From Mesostigma viride (lineage: Eukaryota; Streptophyta; Mesostigmatophyceae; Mesostigmatales; Mesostigmataceae): 37,707 bases of DNA. Shown here piece after piece: positions 8,602 through 19,437 of this stretch (position 1 is its first letter; each line of letters begins with the position of its first letter). The translations under genes were made by a program, and so were the position numbers. The DNA is taken from the NCBI GenBank assembly GCA_009746045.1, contig RPFO01000186.1:1-37707 (forward strand). The letters run 5' to 3'. Below the pieces are notes generated by a model. That model was not told the DNA's origin. It did no database searches and saw only the letters and a program-made list of their open reading frames with translations.

Positions 8602-11562
8602 GTATGTACATGTGAGTGCCGTCGCCCCAAGCGTGCATGGTGTGTGTACGTGTGTGTGCAGTTGCCCCTTGCGTGCGCGGTGGATGTACGTGTGTGTGCA
8701 GCCGGCCCTTGCGTGCATGGTGGATGTACGTGTGTGTGCAGGCGTCCCTTGCGTGCGCGGTGTGTGTGTAAGTGTGCGTGCACTCGCCCCTTGCGTGCGC
8801 GGTGGATGTACGTGACAGTGTGTGCAGGCGTCCCTTGCGTGCGCGGTGTGTGTGTAAGTGTTCGTGCAGCCGGCCCTTGCGTGCGCGGTGGATGTACGTG
8901 CATGGTGTATGTACATGTGAGTGCAGCCGGCCCCTTGCGTGCATGGTGTATGTACATGTGTGTGCAGCCGCCCCTTGCGTGCATGGTGTGTGTACGTGTG
9001 TGTGCAGCCGCCCCTTGCGTGCGCGGTGTGTGTACGTGTGTGTGCAGCCGCCCCTTGCATGCGCGGTGTATTTACACGTGTGTGCAGCCGCCCCTTGCGT
9101 GCATGGTGTATGTACATGTGAGTGCAGCCGGCCCCTTGCGTGCATGGTGTGTGTACGTGTGTGTGCAGCCGCCCCTTGCGTGCGCGGTGTATGTACGTGT
9201 GTGTGCATGCCGGCCCTTGCGTGCATGGTGTGTGTACGTGTGTGTGCAGGCGTCCCTTGCGTGCGCGGTGTGTGTGTAAGTGTTCGTGCAGCCGGCCCTT
9301 GCGTGCGCGGTGGATGTACGTGCATGGTGTATGTACATGTGAGTGCAGCCGGCCCCTTGCGTGCATGGTGTATGTACATGTGTGTGCAGCCGCCCCTTGC
9401 GTGCATGGTGTGTGTACGTGTGTGTGCAGCCGCCCCTTGCGTGCGCGGTGTGTGTACGTGTGTGTGCAGCCGCCCCTTGCATGCGCGGTGTATTTACACG
9501 TGTGTGCAGCCGCCCCTTGCGTGCGCGGTGGATGTACATGTGTGTGCAGCCGCCCCTTGCGTGCGCGGTGTGTGTACGTGTGTGTGCAGTTGCCCCTTGC
9601 GTGCGCGGTGGATGTACGTGTGTGTGCAGCCGCCCCTTGCGTGCGCGGTGTATGTACGTGTGTGTGCAGCCGGCCCTTGCGTGCATGGTGTATGTACATG
9701 TGTGTGCAGTCGCCCCGTGCGTGCGCAGTGGATGTACGTGTGTGGGTAGCCGTCCCTTGCGTGCGCGGTGGATCTACGTGCGCGGTGTGTGTACGTGTGA
9801 GTGCAGCCGGCCCCTTGCGTGCATGGTGTATGTACATGTGTGTGCAGCCGCCCCTTCCGTGCATGGTGTATGTACGTGTGTGTGCATGCAGCCGGCCCCT
9901 TGCGTGCATGGTGTATGTACACGTGAGTGCAGCCGGCCCTTGCGTGCGCGGTGTGTGTAAGTGTGCGTGCAGTCGCTCCTTGCGTGCATGGTGTGTGTAC
10001 GTGTGTGTGCAGCCGCCCATTGAGTGCGCGGTGTGTGTAAGTGTGCCTGCAGTCGCTCCTTGCGTGCATGGTGTGTGTACATGTGTGTGCAGCCGCCCCT
10101 TCCGTGCATGGTGTGTGTACGTGTGTGTGCAGCTGGCCCTTGCGTGCGCGGTGTATGTACGTTTGTGTGCAGCCGTCCCTTCCGTGCATGGTTAGTGTAC
10201 ATGTGTGTGCAGCCGCCCCTTGCGTGCATGGTGTATGTACATGTGTGTGCAGTCGACCCGTGCGTGCGCAGTGGATGTACGTGTGTGGGTAGCCGTCCCT
10301 TGCGTGCGCGGTGGATCTACGTGCGCGGTGTATGTACATGTGTGTGCAGCCGCCCCTTGCGTGCATGGTGTGTGTACATGTGAGTGCAGCCGGCCCTTGC
10401 GTGCGCGGTGTATGTACGTGTGAGTGCAGTCGCTCCTTGCGTGCGCGGTGTGTGTGTAAGTGTGCGTGCACTCGCCCCTTGCGTGCATGGTGTATGTACA
10501 CGTGTGTGCAGCCGCCCCTTGCGTGCATGGTGTATGTACATGTGAGTGCAGCCGGCCCCTTGCGTGCGCGGTGGATGTACATGTGTGTGCAGCCGCCCCT
10601 TGCGTGCGCGGTGTGTGTACGTGTGTGTGCAGTTGCCCCTTGCGTGCGCGGTGGATGTACGTGTGTGTGCAGCCGCCCCTTGCGTGCGCGGTGTATGTAC
10701 GTGTGTGTGCAGCCGGCCCTTGCGTGCATGGTGTATGTACATGTGTGTGCAGTCGCCCCGTGCGTGCGCAGTGGATGTACGTGTGTGGGTAGCCGTCCCT
10801 TGCGTGCGCGGTGGATCTACGTGCGCGGTGTGTGTACGTGTGAGTGCAGCCGGCCCCTTGCGTGCATGGTGTATGTACATGTGTGTGCAGCCGCCCCTTC
10901 CGTGCATGGTGTGTGTACGTGTGTGTGCATGCAGCCGGCCCCTTGCGTGCATGGTGTATGTACATGTGTGTGCATGCCGGCCCTTGCGTGCATGGTGTGT
11001 GTACGTGTGTGTGCAGCCGCCCCTTGCGTGCGCGGTGGATGTACGTGTGTGTGCAGCCGCCCCTTGCGTGCATGGTGTGTGTACGTGTGTGTGCAGTTGC
11101 CCCTTGCGTGCATGGTGTGTGTACGTGTGTGTGCAGCCGCCCCTTGCGTGCGCGGTGTATGTACGTGTGTGTGCAGTCGCTCCTTGCGTGCATGGTGTGT
11201 GTACGTGTGTGTGCATGCCGGCCCTTGCGTGCATGGTGTGTGTACGTGTGTGTGCAGCCGCCCCTTGCGTGCGCGGTGGATGTACGTGTGTGTGCAGCCG
11301 CCCCTTGCGTGCATGGTGTATGTACACGTGTGTGCAGCCGCCCCTTGCGTGCATGGTGTATGTACATGTGAGTGCAGCCGGCCCCTTGCGTGCGCGGTGG
11401 ATGTACATGTGTGTGCAGCCGCCCCTTGCGTGCGCGGTGTGTGTACGTGTGTGTGCAGTTGCCCCTTGCGTGCGCGGTGGATGTACGTGTGTGTGCAGCC
11501 GCCCCTTGCGTGCGCGGTGTATGTACGTGTGTGTGCAGCCGGCCCTTGCGTGCATGGTGTAT
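8602..11562. repeat. 40-bp minisatellite, block 2
   Basis: About 74 units of the 40-bp repeat. Its first stretch repeats in the same variant order from 15458 (offset about 6856) and its last 1.2 kb repeats at 17040-18410 (offset 6848). It holds two uninterrupted versions of the composite insert's target, at 9693/9694 and 10736/10737. Truncated units occur around 8811-8825 and 8890-8915. Confidence 0.95.
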
Positions 11563-11876
11563 TTTGTGAGCTCACGCTCGTTCTATCTATGACCTGCGGA
11601 AGTCTCAAAGGGGAGGGGAGGCCGCAGTAGACAGGTCTGACTTGGTAGCCAGTACTAGGGGGGGGGGTACGGTGATGTGGGGGGGGGGTACCGGGGACGG
11701 TACTGCGGACCGGGTCCAATTTGTTTTGTGGACCGGGGGCAGTCCTGTGGACCGGGGGCGGCGCGGCGCCACTGGCCTGTTGGTCAGTGGGCTGGCGTCC
11801 GCCACCCCACCTACGACTAGGTAGACGGTGGATACTTAGGGTTGTGGCGGGGCAACAACCACTCCTCTTTGCAGCT
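11563..11876. repeat. Composite block A, copy 1
   Basis: About 314 bp starting TTTGTGAGCTCACG and ending CTTTGCAGCT, with two G runs of 8-10 around GTACGGTGATGT and a repeated GGACCGGGGGC motif. It recurs at 13031, 18411, 22550, 25584 and 29721. The outer limits look like splice sites (GTGAGC at 11566; TCTTTGCAG ending 11874), which may be coincidental. Confidence 0.85.
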
Positions 11877-12054
11877 GTGTCGACGGCCCACTGACGGCGT
11901 GTGTGCACTGCTATGGCGGTGCCGAATGTAAATCACAGCTACCGGCCTCCGAATTATCATTCGGGGGCCTGGATAATTTAAGGTTATGACGGCTGCGCGA
12001 CGGGGGTCGGCAGCACCCCAAGAAACTGCCATTCGAAGTGCGGGCGGTAGCTGC

Positions 12055-12059
12055 CAGTG
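12055..12059. other. Empty TE2 target site CAGTG
   Basis: A single CAGTG lies between the B and C blocks. In composite copies 2 and 3 the same CAGTG is duplicated on both sides of TE2, so this is the pre-insertion state. Confidence 0.9.
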
Positions 12060-12519
12060 CCAGATTGTTTTATTTTTGCCCGCCCGTTGTACTCGCCACC
12101 CCGAGCTCGCGGGAGGGGTCTGGATAGACGCGGGAGTGACTCTTGATCGGACAGCTAAGGCGGGGCAATAGTGGTGCTCGGGTGGTAACAGCTACAGGCG
12201 GAGGGGAATTACGTCCCAGGCAAGTTTCGTTGTGGATCACGTGCGCTGGGCCTGGCTAATGAATATCGTCAAGAATAGTGCATGAGCGCGCTATACGAGC
12301 ATGGGAAGAAGGGGGAATCGAGCCCCCAGGCCAGCGCAGGAGCGGGAGGGCTGCAGCCCCAGCGCCAGGGGGGGCAGCATCCTAAACAGCCTAACATTTC
12401 TTCGTATTAAGTGAGGCGACAGCGGCCGGCGGCCAGGGCGGAATGGCGGGGTCGTTGCCGCGTAATTTAAGCGGGGACGAGTTGTTGGGACTGGCGGTGC
12501 ACAGCGGGGAAGGGGAAGG

Positions 12520-12910
12520 ATGTTAGGGCGGGGCGATAGCGGATCCCAGACGCAGCTGCGTCATTGGGGTGCCGGGGGTGCTATGCCTGTGAAGAAAGGT
12601 GTACAAAGAATCGCCGAACCCGCAGGGGCGGCTGCCGAGGGCAGTGCCCACATGGGTGAGAACCCCCCCCATAGTGGGGGGTCCCTACGGGGATACGATT
12701 GGCTTCCCTCTTGTATTGCCGCCTGGTTTAATGGAAGCACTGGTAGCGGCAGGGGACAAGGGGGGCGACGAGAAGTCTGGGCCATACGACAGCTTGCGGC
12801 CAAGTGGCCAGGTAGTGGGTGCGGGATGTTACAAAGCCCAGGTCCTCTTGACTGGCCCAGGTCCTTATGACTGGTATGATGTTTCGGCCCCTGTTGTGTG
12901 GCCTAGTTAG
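12520..12910 (+). pseudogene. Frameshifted copy of the composite ORF (copy 1)
   Basis: Corresponds to the 129-codon ORF at 29211-29600. A run of 8 C at 12663-12670, against 7 C in copies 2 and 3, shifts the frame, so the N-terminal half (from 12520) and the C-terminal half (ending at 12910) lie in different frames. A sequencing error in the homopolymer is also possible. Confidence 0.3.
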
Positions 12911-13030
12911 CTTAGAAACTGCAGATTCTTAGGTTAGCTAATGGCTTGGACGTGTGCCTAACACGCATTTGTAATAAACATGTTTCTCTGGCAGCCCCTC
13001 ACTCCAATGGAACTAAAGCAGCAATTGGAT
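12824..13030. repeat. Composite block E, copy 1
   Basis: 207 bp bounded by GGAT at both ends. It contains a 19-bp tandem duplication starting CCCAGGTCC (12837-12874), a TAG stop at 12908-12910, and an AATAAA signal near 12972. It recurs at 13372, 22343, 22890, 29514 and 30062. Confidence 0.88.
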
Positions 13031-13344
13031 TTTGTGAGCTCACGCTCGTTCTATCTATGACCTGCGGAAGTCTCAAAGGGGGAGGGGAGGCCGCAGTAGA
13101 CAGGTCTGACTTGGTAGCCAGTACTAGGGGGGGGGGTACGGTGATGTGGGGGGGGGTACCGGGGACGGTACTGCGGACCGGGTCCAATTTGTTTTGTGGA
13201 CCGGGGGCAGTCCTGTGGACCGGGGGCGGCGCGGCGCCACTGGCCTGTTGGTCAGTGGGCTGGCGTCCGCCACCCCACCTACGACTAGGTAGACGGTGGA
13301 TACTTAGGGTTGTGGCGGGGCAACAACCACTCCTCTTTGCAGCT
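13031..13344. repeat. Composite block A, copy 2
   Basis: Same sequence as 11563-11876 apart from small differences in G-run lengths. It is followed by the 27-bp CCCACC-rich spacer F instead of block B. Confidence 0.85.
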
Positions 13345-13371
13345 CCCACCCACCCACCCTTGCTGCCATGA

Positions 13372-13578
13372 GGATGTTACAAAGCCCAGGTCCTCTTGAC
13401 TGGCCCAGGTCCTTATGACTGGTATGATGTTTCGGCCCCTGTTGTGTGGCCTAGTTAGCTTAGAAACTGCAGATTCTTAGGTTAGCTAATGGCTTGGACG
13501 TGTGCCTAACACGCATTTGTAATAAACATGTTTCTCTGGCAGCCCCTCACTCCAATGGAACTAAAGCAGCAATTGGAT
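13372..13578. repeat. Composite block E, copy 2
   Basis: 207 bp, the same as 12824-13030. Its terminal GGAT joins directly to array sequence GTACATG. Confidence 0.88.
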
Positions 13579-16500
13579 GTACATGTGTGTGCAGTCGCCC
13601 CGTGCGTGCGCAGTGGATGTACGTGTGTGGGTAGCCGTCCCTTGCGTGCGCGGTGGATCTACGTGCGCGGTGTGTGTACGTGTGAGTGCAGCCGGCCCCT
13701 TGCGTGCATGGTGTATGTACATGTGTGTGCAGCCGCCCCTTCCGTGCATGGTGTGTGTACGTGTGTGTGCATGCAGCCGGCCCCTTGCGTGCATGGTGTA
13801 TGTACACGTGAGTGCAGCCGGCCCTTGCGTGCGCGGTGTGTGTAAGTGTGCGTGCAGTCGCTCCTTGCGTGCATGGTGTGTGTACGTGTGTGTGCAGCCG
13901 CCCCTTGAGTGCGCGGTGTGTGTAAGTGTGCCTGCAGTCGCTCCTTGCGTGCATGGTGTGTGTACATGTGTGTGCAGCCGCCCCTTCCGTGCATGGTGTG
14001 TGTACGTGTGTGTGCAGCTGGCCCTTGCGTGCGCGGTGTATGTACGTTTGTGTGCAGCCGTCCCTTCCGTGCATGGTTAGTGTACATGTGTGTGCAGCCG
14101 CCCCTTGCGTGCATGGTGTATGTACATGTGAGTGCAGCCGGCCCTTGCGTACGCGGTGTATGTACGTGTGTGTGCACTCGCCCCTTGCGTGCGCGGTGGA
14201 TGTACGTGTGTGCGCACTCGCCCCTTGCGTGCATGGTGTATGTACACGTGAGTGCAGCCGGCCCTTGCGTGCGCGGTGTGTGTAAGTGTGCGTGAAGTCG
14301 CTCCTTGCGTGCATGGTGTGTGTACGTGTGTGTGCAGCCGCCCCTTGCGTGCGCGGTGGATGTACGTGTGTGTGCAGCCGCCCCTTGCGTGCGCGGTGGA
14401 TGTACGTGTGTGTGCACTCGCCCCTTGCGTGCGCGGTGGATGTACGTGTGTGTGCACTCGCCCCTTGCGTGCGCGGTGGATGTACGTGTGTGCAGGCGTC
14501 CCTTGCGTGCGTGGTGTATGTACATGTGAGTGCCGTCGCCCCAAGCGTGCATGGTGTGTGTACGTGTGTGTGCAGGCGTCCCTTGCGTGCGTGGTGTGTG
14601 TACATGTGAGTGCAGCCGGCCCTTGCGTGCGCGGTGGATGTACGTGTGTGTGCAGCCGCCCCTTGCGTGCATGGTGTGTGTACGTGTGTGTGCAGCCGCC
14701 CCTTGCGTGCGCGGTGTATGTACGTGTGTGTGCCGTCGCCCCAAGCGTGCATGGTGTGTGTACGTGTGTGTGCAGTTGCCCGTTGCGTGCGCGGTGGATG
14801 TACGTGTGTGTGCACTTGCCCCTTGCGTGCGCGGTGTGTGTGTAAGTGTGCGTGCACTCGCCCCTTGCGTGCATGGTGTATGTACATGTGAGTGCAGCCG
14901 GCCCCTTGCGTGCATGGTGTATGTACACGTGTGTGCAGCCGCCCCTTGCGTGCATGGTGTATGTACATGTGAGTGCAGCCGTCCCTTGCGTGCGCGGTGG
15001 ATCTACGTGCGCGGTGTGTGTACCTGTGAGTGCAGCCGGCCCTTGCGTGCGCGGTGGATGTACGTGTGTGTGCAGCCGCCCCTTGCGTGCATGGTGTGTG
15101 TACGTGTGTGTGCAGCCGCCCCTTGCGTGCGCGGTGTATGTACGTGTGTGTGCCGTCGCCCCAAGCGTGCATGGTGTGTGTACGTGTGTGTGCAGTTGCC
15201 CGTTGCGTGCGCGGTGGATGTACGTGTGTGTGCACTTGCCCCTTGCGTGCGCGGTGTGTGTGTAAGTGTGCGTGCACTCGCCCCTTGCGTGCATGGTGTA
15301 TGTACATGTGAGTGCAGCCGGCCCTTGCGTGCGCGGTGGATGTACATGTGTGTGCAGCCGCCCCTTGCGTGCGCGGTGTGTGTACGTGTGTGTGCAGTTG
15401 CCCCTTGCGTGCGCGGTGGATGTACGTGTGTGTGCAGCCGCCCCTTGCGTGCGCGGTGTATGTACATGTGAGTGCCGTCGCCCCAAGCGTGCATGGTGTG
15501 TGTACGTGTGTGTGCAGTTGCCCCTTGCGTGCGCGGTGGATGTACGTGTGTGTGCAGCCGGCCCTTGCGTGCATGGTGGATGTACGTGTGTGTGCAGGCG
15601 TCCCTTGCGTGCGCGGTGTGTGTGTAAGTGTGCGTGCACTCGCCCCTTGCGTGCGCGGTGGATGTACGTGACAGTGTGTGCAGGCGTCCCTTGCGTGCGC
15701 GGTGTGTGTGTAAGTGTTCGTGCAGCCGGCCCTTGCGTGCGCGGTGGATGTACGTGCATGGTGTATGTACATGTGAGTGCAGCCGGCCCCTTGCGTGCAT
15801 GGTGTATGTACATGTGTGTGCAGCCGCCCCTTGCGTGCATGGTGTGTGTACGTGTGTGTGCAGCCGCCCCTTGCGTGCGCGGTGTGTGTACGTGTGTGTG
15901 CAGCCGCCCCTTGCATGCGCGGTGTATTTACACGTGTGTGCAGCCGCCCCTTGCGTGCATGGTGTATGTACATGTGAGTGCAGCCGGCCCTTGCGTGCAT
16001 GGTGTGTGTACGTGTGTGTGCAGCCGCCCCTTGCGTGCGCGGTGTATGTACGTGTGTGTGCATGCCGGCCCTTGCGTGCATGGTGTGTGTACGTGTGTGT
16101 GCAGGCGTCCCTTGCGTGCGCGGTGTGTGTGTAAGTGTTCGTGCAGCCGGCCCTTGCGTGCGCGGTGGATGTACGTGCATGGTGTATGTACATGTGAGTG
16201 CAGCCGGCCCCTTGCGTGCATGGTGTATGTACATGTGTGTGCAGCCGCCCCTTGCGTGCATGGTGTGTGTACGTGTGTGTGCAGCCGCCCCTTGCGTGCG
16301 CGGTGTGTGTACGTGTGTGTGCAGCCGCCCCTTGCATGCGCGGTGTATTTACACGTGTGTGCAGCCGCCCCTTGCGTGCGCGGTGGATGTACATGTGTGT
16401 GCAGCCGCCCCTTGCGTGCGCGGTGTGTGTACGTGTGTGTGCAGTTGCCCCTTGCGTGCGCGGTGGATGTACGTGTGTGTGCAGCCGCCCCTTGCGTGCG

Positions 16501-18410
16501 CGGTGTATGTACGTGTGTGTGCAGCCGGCCCTTGCGTGCATGGTGTATGTACATGTGTGTGCAGTCGCCCCGTGCGTGCGCAGTGGATGTACGTGTGTGG
16601 GTAGCCGTCCCTTGCGTGCGCGGTGGATCTACGTGCGCGGTGTGTGTACGTGTGAGTGCAGCCGGCCCCTTGCGTGCATGGTGTATGTACATGTGTGTGC
16701 AGCCGCCCCTTCCGTGCATGGTGTATGTACGTGTGTGTGCAGCCGGCCCTTGCGTGCATGGTGTATGTACACGTGAGTGCAGCCGGCCCTTGCGTGCGCG
16801 GTGTGTGTAAGTGTGCGTGCAGTCGCTCCTTGCGTGCATGGTGTGTGTACGTGTGTGTGCAGCCGCCCTTGAGTGCGCGGTGTGTGTAAGTGTGCCTGCA
16901 GTCGCTCCTTGCGTGCATGGTGTGTGTACATGTGTGTGCAGCCGCCCTTCCGTGCATGGTGTGTGTACGTGTGTGTGCAGCTGGCCCTTGCGTGCGCGGT
17001 GTATGTACGTTTGTGTGCAGCCGTCCCTTCCGTGCATGGTTAGTGTACATGTGTGTGCAGCCGCCCCTTGCGTGCATGGTGTATGTACATGTGTGTGCAG
17101 TCGACCCGTGCGTGCGCAGTGGATGTACGTGTGTGGGTAGCCGTCCCTTGCGTGCGCGGTGGATCTACGTGCGCGGTGTATGTACATGTGTGTGCAGCCG
17201 CCCCTTGCGTGCATGGTGTGTGTACATGTGAGTGCAGCCGGCCCTTGCGTGCGCGGTGTATGTACGTGTGAGTGCAGTCGCTCCTTGCGTGCGCGGTGTG
17301 TGTGTAAGTGTGCGTGCACTCGCCCCTTGCGTGCATGGTGTATGTACACGTGTGTGCAGCCGCCCCTTGCGTGCATGGTGTATGTACATGTGAGTGCAGC
17401 CGGCCCCTTGCGTGCGCGGTGGATGTACATGTGTGTGCAGCCGCCCCTTGCGTGCGCGGTGTGTGTACGTGTGTGTGCAGTTGCCCCTTGCGTGCGCGGT
17501 GGATGTACGTGTGTGTGCAGCCGCCCCTTGCGTGCGCGGTGTATGTACGTGTGTGTGCAGCCGGCCCTTGCGTGCATGGTGTATGTACATGTGTGTGCAG
17601 TCGCCCCGTGCGTGCGCAGTGGATGTACGTGTGTGGGTAGCCGTCCCTTGCGTGCGCGGTGGATCTACGTGCGCGGTGTGTGTACGTGTGAGTGCAGCCG
17701 GCCCCTTGCGTGCATGGTGTATGTACATGTGTGTGCAGCCGCCCCTTCCGTGCATGGTGTGTGTACGTGTGTGTGCATGCAGCCGGCCCCTTGCGTGCAT
17801 GGTGTATGTACATGTGTGTGCATGCCGGCCCTTGCGTGCATGGTGTGTGTACGTGTGTGTGCAGCCGCCCCTTGCGTGCGCGGTGGATGTACGTGTGTGT
17901 GCAGCCGCCCCTTGCGTGCATGGTGTGTGTACGTGTGTGTGCAGTTGCCCCTTGCGTGCATGGTGTGTGTACGTGTGTGTGCAGCCGCCCCTTGCGTGCG
18001 CGGTGTATGTACGTGTGTGTGCAGTCGCTCCTTGCGTGCATGGTGTGTGTACGTGTGTGTGCATGCCGGCCCTTGCGTGCATGGTGTGTGTACGTGTGTG
18101 TGCAGCCGCCCCTTGCGTGCGCGGTGGATGTACGTGTGTGTGCAGCCGCCCCTTGCGTGCATGGTGTATGTACACGTGTGTGCAGCCGCCCCTTGCGTGC
18201 ATGGTGTATGTACATGTGAGTGCAGCCGGCCCCTTGCGTGCGCGGTGGATGTACATGTGTGTGCAGCCGCCCCTTGCGTGCGCGGTGTGTGTACGTGTGT
18301 GTGCAGTTGCCCCTTGCGTGCGCGGTGGATGTACGTGTGTGTGCAGCCGCCCCTTGCGTGCGCGGTGTATGTACGTGTGTGTGCAGCCGGCCCTTGCGTG
18401 CATGGTGTAT
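13579..18410. repeat. 40-bp minisatellite, block 3
   Basis: About 121 units. The first kilobase has the same variant order as the array after composite copies 2 (23097) and 3 (30269). An internal duplication is visible as 14610-14891 repeated at 15030-15311 (offset 420). It contains the empty TE1 target GTATG at 15458-15462. Confidence 0.95.
15458..15462. other. Empty TE1 target site GTATG
   Basis: Both flanks match those of TE1: the units to the left equal 5581-5702, and the sequence to the right (TACATGTGAGTGCCGTCG and onward) equals that after 8606. Only one GTATG is present. This is a paralogous pre-insertion allele in the same array. Confidence 0.88.
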
Positions 18411-18724
18411 TTTGTGAGCTCACGCTCGTTCTATCTATGACCTGCGGAAGTCTCAAAGGGGGAGGGGAGGCCGCAGTAGACAGGTCTGACTTGGTAGCCA
18501 GTACTAGGGGGGGGGGTACGGTGATGTGGGGGGGGGTACCGGGGACGGTACTGCGGACCGGGTCCAATTTGTTTTGTGGACCGGGGGCAGTCCTGTGGAC
18601 CGGGGGCGGCGCGGCGCCACTGGCCTGTTGGTCAGTGGGCTGGCGTCCGCCACCCCACCTACGACTAGGTAGACGGTGGATACTTAGGGTTGTGGCGGGG
18701 CAACAACCACTCCTCTTTGCAGCT
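18411..18724. repeat. Composite block A, copy 3
   Basis: Same block as 11563-11876, entering from array sequence GGTGTAT. Confidence 0.85.
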
Positions 18725-18907
18725 GTGTCGACGGCCCACTGACGGCGTGTGTGCACTGCTATGGCGGTGCCGAATGTAAATCACAGCTACCGGCCTCCGA
18801 ATTATCATTCGGGGGCCTGGATAATTTAAGGTTATGACGGCTGCGCGACGGGGGTCGGCAGCACCCCAAGAAACTGCCATGCGAAGTGCGGGCGGTAGCT
18901 GCCAGTG

Positions 18908-19417
18908 TGTCAAGAATCCTGTCTTGAATATGCCCATTATGCTGACCGTGCAGAAATCTATAATACGGGCAATTGTATTCGAGCCCTAATTAACAAATAG
19001 ATATGCTCGGATAGTAGTACCTAAGTGGGATTTGTCCTACGTGAATGGACACTATGACTATGTGCCAAGTTGTACAATGGCACTAGGACCATTGGTCACT
19101 ATCTTCACCAGATTATAGTATTGTGTCATGTGCATGTCATACCATGCCGTACCGAGTCATGCATGCGCATGCACCATGTTCCAACATACCAGCTGTCGTT
19201 ATCGACCCATTGTCGGCCCATGCCCATACCAGGGCCGCCGCCACCACTCACCTACCATAATTACCAATGTTCACGCTACCTTGAGGTAGCCATGGAAAGC
19301 CACACCTTATGGACGTAATAAATAATTTTCCTGGCTCCTGACGCTTAAGTTGGCAATGATTCACCACCTACAAATTATTAATTTAAGTCCCCATAATAAT
19401 CACCATGCCTTTTAACA
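18908..19417 (+). repeat. TE2a 5' LTR
   Basis: 510 bp, the same as 21066-21575 as far as I compared. It holds a TATA-like TCTATAATA near 18957-18965, a 14-bp perfect palindrome TGCATGCGCATGCA (19160-19173), and AATAAA at 19317-19322. Confidence 0.9.
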
Positions 19418-19437
19418 TGGCATCGGAGGTCCGGGGC
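19418..19437 (+). other. TE2a primer-binding site
   Basis: Begins TGGCATCGGAGGTCCGGG directly after the LTR's terminal CA. The leading TGG matches a tRNA 3' CCA. I cannot name the tRNA from this sequence. Confidence 0.6.

Larger units (their letters stand above)
11563..13578. mobile_element. Composite insert, copy 1 (A-B-C-E-A-F-E), without TE2
   Basis: A 2016-bp non-satellite segment lies between GTAT (11559-11562) and a resumed, in-phase array at 13579. Order: A 11563-11876, B 11877-12054, C 12060-12823, E 12824-13030, A 13031-13344, a short spacer F 13345-13371, E 13372-13578. It reads as a long unit (A...E, about 1464 bp) followed head-to-tail by an internally deleted unit (A-F-E, about 544 bp). 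The 4 bp after each E are GGAT. I see no terminal inverted repeats, no recognisable transposase, RT or recombinase, and no LTR hallmarks. B and C (about 950 bp) contain GC-rich palindromes and one weak ORF in C/E. CAGTG at 12055-12059 is the empty target of TE2. Confidence 0.75.

Noticed and set aside
8483-9406. Apparent CRISPR-like or direct-repeat/spacer pattern in the array
   Set aside because: Units are contiguous 40-mers with point variants and no unique spacers, and the context is eukaryotic with LTR elements.
12307-12335. Minus-strand tRNA T-arm (GGGGG/CCCCC around a CTCGATT loop) in block C
   Set aside because: A good T-arm-like hairpin, but no matching 5' acceptor strand or D arm upstream on that strand; likely a GC-rich palindrome.
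12824-13578. Block E as an LTR flanking block A
   Set aside because: The 207-bp repeats lack consistent TG...CA ends with a target duplication, there is no primer site after the first or purine tract before the second, and a tandem long-plus-deleted unit explains them better.
11563-13578. Composite as a Helitron or TIR DNA transposon
   Set aside because: Ends are TTTGTGAG and GCAATT. There is no TC...CTRR with a 3' hairpin and no terminal inverted repeats.
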